Assembly (NCBI GenBank): GCA_964415445.1 | Contig: CAYQAE010000069.1 | Span: 1 to 10,615, forward strand | From: CAYQAE01 sp964415445 [NCBI: uncultured archaeon] | GTDB taxonomy: Archaea; CAYQAE01 | Direction: 5' to 3' | Length of the DNA: 10,615 nt | In this document: positions 6,602-10,615 of the stretch, one piece after another | Position numbering within the stretch: position 1 is the stretch's first letter | Layout: each line of letters begins with the position of its first letter | Notes under the pieces: model-generated | The model's input: only the letters and a program-made list of their open reading frames with translations | The model's database searches: none | What the model was told of the DNA's origin: nothing | Translations under genes and position numbers: made by a program

Positions 6602-6607
6602 GGAGAG
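6602..6607 (+). promoter_or_regulatory. Ribosome-binding site deciding the cheY3 start
   Basis: GGAGAG ends 6 bases before the ATG at 6614. An in-frame ATG at 6608 directly abuts this element and is therefore unlikely to be used. This supports the start at 6614 (MAKIMIVDD). Confidence 0.55.
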
Positions 6608-6613
6608 ATGATT

Positions 6614-6979
6614 ATGGCCAAAATAATGATTGTAGATGATAGTAAAACATTCAGAGATTTAATTAAAGATATTATTGAAAAAAGTGGACATAAAGTAGTA
6701 GGTGAAGCTGCAGATGGTCTTGAAGCTATAGACTTATATCCTGATATAAAACCAGATATAGTCATTTTAGATATAATTATGCCTAAAATTTCAGGAAATG
6801 ACGCAATTAAAGGGATACTTAAGAAAGATCCAAATGCAAAAATAATAATCTGCTCAACTCTAGATTTTGAAGATTTAATTCAAGATACAATAAAACTTGG
6901 AGTAAAAGATTATATCATCAAACCAATAAATAATGAAAAAGAAGTAATTAACAAAATTTCTAAAGTATTAGAGTCCTAA
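6614..6979 (+). CDS. cheY: CheY3, divergent single-domain response regulator
   Basis: A 121-residue receiver domain with D8/D9, phosphoacceptor D53 (IVILDIIMP), S81, Y100 and K103 (DYIIKP), so it should be phosphorylatable. It is much less like CheY1 and CheY2 than they are like each other: it has DLIKDIIEKSGHKVVGEA in place of their FTGAGYEVVGEA-type helix 1, and CSTLDFEDLIQ after the switch residue. Its C-terminal helix is NNEKEVINKISKVLES. It begins 23 bases after cheY2 and ends 17 bases before cheR, within the same run of genes. It may have a separate role such as sink or alternative target, or it may belong to a different CheY subgroup. The function of each copy is inferred. Confidence 0.93.
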   Translation: MAKIMIVDDSKTFRDLIKDIIEKSGHKVVGEAADGLEAIDLYPDIKPDIVILDIIMPKISGNDAIKGILKKDPNAKIIICSTLDFEDLIQDTIKLGVKDYIIKPINNEKEVINKISKVLES

Positions 6980-6996
6980 ACAGAGTTCGATATTTA

Positions 6997-7836
6997 ATGA
7001 ATAAAGAAGCTTTATATCTAAATATTATTAAAAAGAAAATACTGGACTCAACTGGTCTTGATTGTAATTCTTACAAAGATGATTTTTTAGAAAGGAGAAT
7101 AAGCATTAGATTAGCTGCACATGGCACAGATAATTATAAAGATTATTTAAATGTTCTTGAGAGGAATAAAAGAGAATACATCACTTTAATGGATACAATA
7201 AGTGTTGATGTATCAAGGTTCTTTAGAGACAAAGACGTATTTGATACCCTAAAAGAAAATATTTTGCCAAAAATATTGAAACGTAAAAGAAAAAAGAAAA
7301 ACAAAATTCTAACAGTATGGAGTGCAGGATGTGATACAGGAGAAGAACCTTACTCTGTTGCTATTTTGCTGCATGAAATACTCCAAAGTGAACTTAGTAA
7401 TTTTTTTATCCAAATATATGGAACAGATATAAGTGAAGAAAGAATCAAAAGGGCAAAAAAAGCAAAATATGCTGCAACTAAGTTTCAAGAGATGGATCCT
7501 AGCTATGTAAATAAATATTTCTACTACAGTGGTGGATTATTTAAATTAAAAGATAATGTAAAAAAACTAGTTAAATTTGAAAAAGAAGATCTAGTTTCTG
7601 GAAAAAGACATAACTTTGTGGATTTAATTATCTGTAGAAATGTTTTGATATATTTTACTAAAAAAATACAAGAAAAAGTACTAGTTGATTTTTATAATTG
7701 CCTAAATAGTGATGGTTATTTAATGTTAGGAAAATCTGAGACATTGATCGGCAAATCAAAATACAAATTCAAGTTCTTAGATGATGCAGATAGAATATAT
7801 AGAAAAAATTCAATAGTTTTAGAAAATAAAATCTAA
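6997..7836 (+). CDS. cheR: CheR, chemoreceptor glutamate methyltransferase
   Basis: A 279-residue CheR of normal length (about 270-290). It transfers methyl groups from S-adenosylmethionine to receptor glutamates and is opposed by CheB. The N-terminal helical domain (about 1-85) contains LERRISIRL (31-39) and the conserved VSRFFRD (72-78). The Rossmann-type methyltransferase domain has motif I WSAGCDTGEEPYSVAI (108-123), the ribose-binding acidic D144 in YGTDIS, and IICRNVLIYF (211-220) near the active site. The C-terminal region has MLGKSETL, as in the family. All motifs are intact. It starts at ATG 6997, 17 bases after cheY3, with no strong ribosome-binding site. It is the last gene of the cluster and is followed by a pyrimidine-rich stretch. 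Confidence 0.96.
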   Translation: MNKEALYLNIIKKKILDSTGLDCNSYKDDFLERRISIRLAAHGTDNYKDYLNVLERNKREYITLMDTISVDVSRFFRDKDVFDTLKENILPKILKRKRKKKNKILTVWSAGCDTGEEPYSVAILLHEILQSELSNFFIQIYGTDISEERIKRAKKAKYAATKFQEMDPSYVNKYFYYSGGLFKLKDNVKKLVKFEKEDLVSGKRHNFVDLIICRNVLIYFTKKIQEKVLVDFYNCLNSDGYLMLGKSETLIGKSKYKFKFLDDADRIYRKNSIVLENKI

Positions 7837-7848
7837 ACTAACATATTG

Positions 7849-7869
7849 GTTTTCCTCTGCTTCTTTTTT
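7849..7869 (+). terminator. Pyrimidine-rich end of the che cluster
   Basis: A stretch that is nearly all T and C, ending in T6 (7864-7869), begins 12 bases after the cheR stop in the 38-base gap before the stop of the convergent gene. It is a plausible oligo-T terminator for the whole cluster. No strong hairpin is seen. Confidence 0.5.
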
Positions 7870-7874
7870 AAAAA

Positions 7875-8162
7875 TTATTCGTCTTTGCATTCGCAACCTA
7901 AATTCATTTTGTTAAATTTTAGAGATTTACCTTCTTCGCATTTAGGACATTCTTCGTGTTTAAAATGTTTTTCTAAAGATTTATTTTTCTCAACTAAATC
8001 AGATATAGTAGTAGAATGGGAATTTAATATTTTCTCTAGATCTGGAACAAATTTTGATTCATCTACTTCATCTAAAGTTTTCATCAAAAGATCTGCTGTG
8101 TTTTTTTCAATTTTAGATAATCTTTTTTTGTGAGCATCTCTTCTTCTAAGTAATTTTTCCAT
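7875..8162 (-). CDS. Small coiled-coil protein with a C-terminal zinc-ribbon-like motif
   Basis: A 95-residue soluble protein. Residues 1-68 are highly charged and helical, with a coiled-coil look (RRRDAHKKRLSKIEKN, then SDLVEKNKSLEKHF). The C-terminus has four cysteines in CPKC (72-75) and CEC (90-92), a spacing of C-x2-C-x14-C-x-C that probably binds one zinc. The plus-strand frame over the same DNA (7846-8133) lacks any such pattern, so the minus strand is taken as coding. TTATATATAA at 8193-8202 lies about 35 bases before the ATG, giving a very short leader. The gene is convergent with cheR, and its link with chemotaxis is positional only. I do not recognise the family; a protein- or nucleic-acid-binding adaptor is a guess. 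Confidence 0.8.
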   Translation of the reverse strand: MEKLLRRRDAHKKRLSKIEKNTADLLMKTLDEVDESKFVPDLEKILNSHSTTISDLVEKNKSLEKHFKHEECPKCEEGKSLKFNKMNLGCECKDE

Positions 8163-8192
8163 AAAAACACACCATACTATATTGTATTTTTC

Positions 8193-8202
8193 TTATATAT
8201 AA
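8193..8202 (-). promoter_or_regulatory. TATA box of the zinc-ribbon gene
   Basis: TTATATATAA is centred about 35 bases before the minus-strand ATG at 8162, so transcription would start around 8171, about 9 bases before the ATG. It is a self-complementary sequence, so orientation is assigned only from the gene downstream. Confidence 0.45.
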
Positions 8203-8397
8203 TCCTTTCGAATTTTCTATGAGATATAACAAAATACTAATTAAGTTTAAAATCTAATTTTGATTTAAATAATTTAACAGAATAATAAAATATATTTTTG
8301 AAGAACTAAATTAGGTTAATTATTTTCTGAGATAAAACTAATTTTTGAAATAAAAACAAAAATTACAATAATAAACATATATTAATATTATTTCAAA

Positions 8398-8407
8398 TTT
8401 TATAAAT
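8398..8407 (+). promoter_or_regulatory. TATA box of the basic membrane protein gene
   Basis: TTTTATAAAT is centred about 40 bases before the ATG at 8443. A start about 26 bases downstream leaves a leader of about 14 bases that holds GTGAT (8434-8438), a partial match to the ribosome-binding consensus. The rest of the 280-base spacer 8163-8442 shows only AT-rich sequence. Confidence 0.45.
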
Positions 8408-8442
8408 TCTAACTATTGATGTAAATTGCATTTGTGATATAG

Positions 8443-8709
8443 ATGGTTTCAAAATTAAAAAGAAAAGAAAGAAAACGTCGCAAAATAAAACAAAGATTAA
8501 AAGAAAAAAGAATTACAAGAGAAAAAGAAAAAAAAGAAACTGAATCCAGAGAAGAAAACATAGAACCAGTCATAGAATACAAAAAAGATAAAAGAAAAGA
8601 TGGAGAAAATAAAAATTGGGAAATACAAGATATTATGTTAATATTAATTGTAATTGCTGTGCTATTTATATTTTTTAATGTAGCTTTTTTTGGCCTAAAA
8701 ACGCAATAA
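8443..8709 (+). CDS. Small basic single-pass membrane protein
   Basis: An 88-residue protein of unknown function. The first ~31 residues are extremely basic (18 Lys/Arg: KLKRKERKRRKIKQRLKEKR and on), followed by a charged middle (32-60). One membrane helix follows at about 63-84 (IMLILIVIAVLFIFFNVAFFG), and the protein ends in LKTQ. The positive-inside rule places the N-terminal tail in the cytoplasm and the last few residues outside. There is no signal peptide and no cysteine. The ATG at 8443 is supported by GTGAT 4 bases upstream and a TATA box at 8398-8407. Such a tail could bind nucleic acid, ribosomes or acidic lipids, but this is a guess. The gene is followed 83 bases later by a zinc-finger gene on the same strand. 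Confidence 0.75.
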   Translation: MVSKLKRKERKRRKIKQRLKEKRITREKEKKETESREENIEPVIEYKKDKRKDGENKNWEIQDIMLILIVIAVLFIFFNVAFFGLKTQ

Positions 8710-8792
8710 ACAATAAAAAGAGCGATAAAACTAGATCTATATTATTAAATTGATTAGAAAATATTTTTTGTCTTTGGATTTGTGCTAAAAAT

Positions 8793-9017
8793 ATGCGAAT
8801 AGTTTCTTGTCCCTTATGTAAAAAAGATATGGAAATTGTACACATTGGCTCTGTAGAGATAGATAAATGCGAGCGATGTGAAGGAATTTGGCTTGATAAA
8901 GGTGAACTAGACGAATTAATAAAACAAGAATGTAAACTTATTAATAAGGCAGTGAAAAATGGAGTAGATGATATAAAAACAATACTTGATAAAACATTTG
9001 GAAAGATTTTTGACTGA
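8793..9017 (+). CDS. TFIIB-type zinc-finger domain protein
   Basis: A 74-residue protein. Residues 4-42 match the small TFIIB-like zinc-ribbon domain (zf-TFIIB type): CPLC at 6-9 and CERC at 26-29 as the four zinc ligands, then GIWLDKGELDEL (31-42), the hallmark of this family after the second cysteine pair. The remainder is a helical tail (43-74). Proteins of this type occur in bacteria and archaea; their function is not settled, and they are not the general transcription factor TFB. No clear ribosome-binding site precedes the ATG at 8793. AATATTTTTT at about 8759-8768 lies near 30 bases upstream and could be the promoter of a leaderless message. The gene is followed after 94 bases by the ABC transporter genes. 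Confidence 0.85.
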   Translation: MRIVSCPLCKKDMEIVHIGSVEIDKCERCEGIWLDKGELDELIKQECKLINKAVKNGVDDIKTILDKTFGKIFD

Positions 9018-9058
9018 TCTAAGAAATATCCACAAATTCTACAGAAAATATAGTGAAA

Positions 9059-9068
9059 GATTTTAAAA
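9059..9068 (+). promoter_or_regulatory. TATA-like box for the ABC transporter genes
   Basis: GATTTTAAAA lies about 45-50 bases before the ATG at 9112. A start about 25 bases downstream (near 9090) would give a leader of about 20 bases that includes the strong ribosome-binding site at 9099-9104. Confidence 0.4.
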
Positions 9069-9098
9069 AAAGAAATATGCAAATTAATAATCTCATAC

Positions 9099-9104
9099 GA
9101 GGTG
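9099..9104 (+). promoter_or_regulatory. Strong ribosome-binding site of the ABC ATPase gene
   Basis: GAGGTG ends 7 bases before the ATG at 9112. It is the best match to the ribosome-binding consensus in the window and fixes the start. Confidence 0.75.
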
Positions 9105-9111
9105 TTATTTC

Positions 9112-9807
9112 ATGTCAGAGATAATAATTCAAGGAAATAATGTGCATAAAACATATGATACCGGAAAAGTTAGAGTTCATGCTCTCAGAGGAGTGGATAT
9201 AAATGTTGAAAAAGGAGAAATGATTTCTGTTATGGGTGCATCAGGTAGTGGAAAAACAACACTTCTAAATTGTTTATCTGGTTTAGATGATCTTACAGGT
9301 GGATCAGTTTCAATAGAAGGTCAAGATCTAAATAGTTTATCCGATAACAAAAAGACGGAATATCGTGCGCGCAGAATTGGTTTTGTTTTTCAGGCATATA
9401 ATCTAATACCTGTTCTTTCAGCATTAGAAAATGTTGAATTGCCTCTTTTGGTATCGGGGGTAAAAGAGAAGGTTGCTAGGAAAAAATCAGAAAATTCACT
9501 AGATATGGTAGGATTACTAGATTGGAAAGATCACAAACCCTCAGAGTTGTCTGGTGGACAACAACAGAGAGTTACAATTGCAAGATCATTAGTTAATGAA
9601 CCCGCAATAGTCTTTGGAGATGAACCTACAGGTAATCTAGATAGGAAAACTTCAAATTCAATTATGGACCTACTTTGTAGACTTAATAAAGAAAATGAAC
9701 AAACATTTGTATTGGTAAGTCATGATCAAAAAGTAGGAGATAAAACAGAAAGAATTCTTTGGATGGATAGTGGAAAAATTACAAAAGAAACAATACCAAG
9801 TGGATAA
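9112..9807 (+). CDS. ABC transporter ATP-binding protein, MacB/LolD type
   Basis: A 231-residue nucleotide-binding subunit of the MacB/LolD/FtsE-like group, normal length. Motifs in order: Walker A GASGSGKTT (42-50), Q-loop Q94 in VFQAYNLIP, signature LSGGQQQRV (146-154), Walker B IVFGDEP (166-172) with catalytic E171, D-loop NLD (175-177) and switch H204 in VSHD. PVLSALENVELPLL (100-113) after the Q-loop is typical of this group. It powers an FtsX-type permease, whose gene starts one base after its stop, so the two form one transporter. Related systems export peptides or antibiotics, release lipoproteins or transmit force across the membrane. The substrate here is unknown. All catalytic residues are present. 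Confidence 0.95.
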   Translation: MSEIIIQGNNVHKTYDTGKVRVHALRGVDINVEKGEMISVMGASGSGKTTLLNCLSGLDDLTGGSVSIEGQDLNSLSDNKKTEYRARRIGFVFQAYNLIPVLSALENVELPLLVSGVKEKVARKKSENSLDMVGLLDWKDHKPSELSGGQQQRVTIARSLVNEPAIVFGDEPTGNLDRKTSNSIMDLLCRLNKENEQTFVLVSHDQKVGDKTERILWMDSGKITKETIPSG

Positions 9808-9808
9808 T

Positions 9809-10615
9809 ATGGCAATATTAGACCCCCTAGCTATTCCTGCACTATATGCAACGATTATAATTGCAATAGGTATTTTAATACTTGCAATTACCAAAAAAGT
9901 GATTTTTAAAATTGGAATTAGAAATATTTGGAAGCGAAAACCACATGCTATAATTGTCCTTGGCGGCTTAATGATAGGTACTGCAATTTTATCTGCTGCT
10001 ATGATTACAGGGGATACTCTTTCATATTTATTTGTATTTTTTACCTTAAAAGAATTAGATCAGACAGATGAGATAATAAGTGGAACAAGATCAGATGGGG
10101 GAGCTATCTATTTTGATGAAAATTTATATCAAATTGTTGCAAATAATCTCACAAATAATGAAAAAATTGATGGAGTAGTGCCAAGATTAGTTGAAACTGT
10201 ATCTGTAATAAACTCTGAAAAACAAAGATTAGAACCCCATACTACAATTATAGCTTCTAATGCAACTTATGAGAAAAATTCTGAATTTGGACCACTTAAA
10301 AATATCGAAGATGAAAACAGTATTTATACAGATTCTCTAAATTCAAATGAAGTTATAATTAACAAAAGATTAGCTGACGAGCTTGATGCAGAAGTTGGAG
10401 AGATATTGTTGATAAAATATACTATTGAAAATATATCGGACCCAACTACAAGAATAAAAAAGAATAAAACTGTAAATATCAAATATATAGTAGAAAACGA
10501 AGGTAGAGGTAATTATAGAGGCCAAAAAATTCTTTTTATGTCCCTAGCTCAAGCTCAAAATTATTTTAACAAGACTGGAATGATAAATCAAATATTAATC
10601 TCAAATGAAGGAGAT
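9809..10615 (+). CDS. FtsX/MacB-type ABC permease (3' partial)
   Basis: The first 269 residues of a permease that runs off the right edge. A hydrophobic segment at about 11-28 is followed by FKIGIRNIWKRKP (33-45) and a second hydrophobic segment at about 46-67 (AIIVLGGLMIGTAILSAAMI). The RN-x-x-x-RK motif just before a Gly-rich helix is typical of FtsX/MacB permeases. From about 70 onward comes a large hydrophilic domain resembling the MacB-type extracytoplasmic domain, including EVIINKRLADELDAEVGEIL (181-200), of the usual 'xxLGxxVGD' kind. Several N-x-S/T sites (113, 151, 208, 254) would suit an exposed domain. It starts one base after the ATPase stop. The extra helix before the canonical first one is unusual for classical MacB. 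The C-terminal membrane helices lie outside the window. Confidence 0.88.
   Translation, partial: MAILDPLAIPALYATIIIAIGILILAITKKVIFKIGIRNIWKRKPHAIIVLGGLMIGTAILSAAMITGDTLSYLFVFFTLKELDQTDEIISGTRSDGGAIYFDENLYQIVANNLTNNEKIDGVVPRLVETVSVINSEKQRLEPHTTIIASNATYEKNSEFGPLKNIEDENSIYTDSLNSNEVIINKRLADELDAEVGEILLIKYTIENISDPTTRIKKNKTVNIKYIVENEGRGNYRGQKILFMSLAQAQNYFNKTGMINQILISNEGD

Noticed and set aside
6608-6613. ATG at 6608 as the start of cheY3
   Set aside because: It directly abuts the GGAGAG element; the ATG at 6614 has normal spacing.
7846-8133. Plus-strand 95-residue frame after cheR
   Set aside because: It lies opposite the zinc-ribbon gene, is rich in Phe and Ser as expected for an antisense frame, has no ribosome-binding site, and overlaps the likely terminator. 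The minus-strand frame has paired cysteines and a TATA box.
8163-8442. Small RNA or riboswitch in the 280-base spacer
   Set aside because: Only AT-rich sequence with two TATA-like boxes was seen; no stable GC-containing stem or known riboswitch core.
8675-9082. Minus-strand 135-residue frame over the zinc-finger gene
   Set aside because: The plus strand carries CPLC, CERC and the GIWLDKGEL hallmark; the antisense frame is Ser/Phe/Ile-rich without motifs.
1-10615. CRISPR array, tRNA, rRNA, insertion sequence or attachment site
   Set aside because: No regularly spaced repeats, no tRNA-like GTTCGA-type arm in a cloverleaf, no transposase motif and no terminal inverted repeats were found by eye. 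A GTTCGA at 6985-6990 is just the spacer before cheR.

Overview
The window is a very AT-rich stretch dominated by a chemotaxis (Che) gene set. It most likely comes from an archaeon. TATA-like boxes sit about 25-35 bases upstream of several starts, some genes look leaderless or nearly so, ribosome-binding sites resemble GAGGTGAT, transcripts appear to end at T-runs, and there are many small basic or zinc-binding proteins. No receptor, archaellum or ribosomal marker lies inside, so the lineage is left open; a mesophilic AT-rich thaumarchaeon or a marine euryarchaeon are both possible. An AT-rich bacterium cannot be fully excluded.

Layout: (1) positions 2-148 hold the C-terminal end of an unidentified gene. 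(2) 311-967 is cheC, a CheY-P phosphatase in its own unit. (3) 1003-1224, on the minus strand, is a small unknown gene convergent with cheC. (4) 1517-7836 is the main che cluster, all on the plus strand: cheW, cheB, cheA, cheY1, cheY2, cheY3, cheR. The first junctions are tight (4-base gap, TAATG overlap, 7-base gap). The only larger gap, 117 bases, lies between cheY1 and cheY2. (5) 7875-8162, on the minus strand, is a small coiled-coil/zinc-ribbon protein convergent with cheR. (6) 8443-8709 and 8793-9017 encode a basic single-pass membrane protein and a TFIIB-type zinc-finger protein. (7) 9112-10615 is a MacB/LolD-like ABC ATPase followed by its FtsX-type permease, which runs off the window.

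How the genes work together: receptors encoded elsewhere would signal through CheW to the kinase CheA. CheA phosphorylates the three CheY proteins and the methylesterase CheB. CheR and CheB set receptor methylation, and CheC removes phosphate from CheY. The distinctive features are a CheA with two gapless tandem copies of the CheY/CheB-docking (P2-like) domain, three CheY proteins of which two are close duplicates, and a CheW with a long charged coiled-coil tail. Together they suggest a branched or expanded phosphotransfer arrangement. No CRISPR array, tRNA, rRNA, insertion sequence or phage gene was seen.
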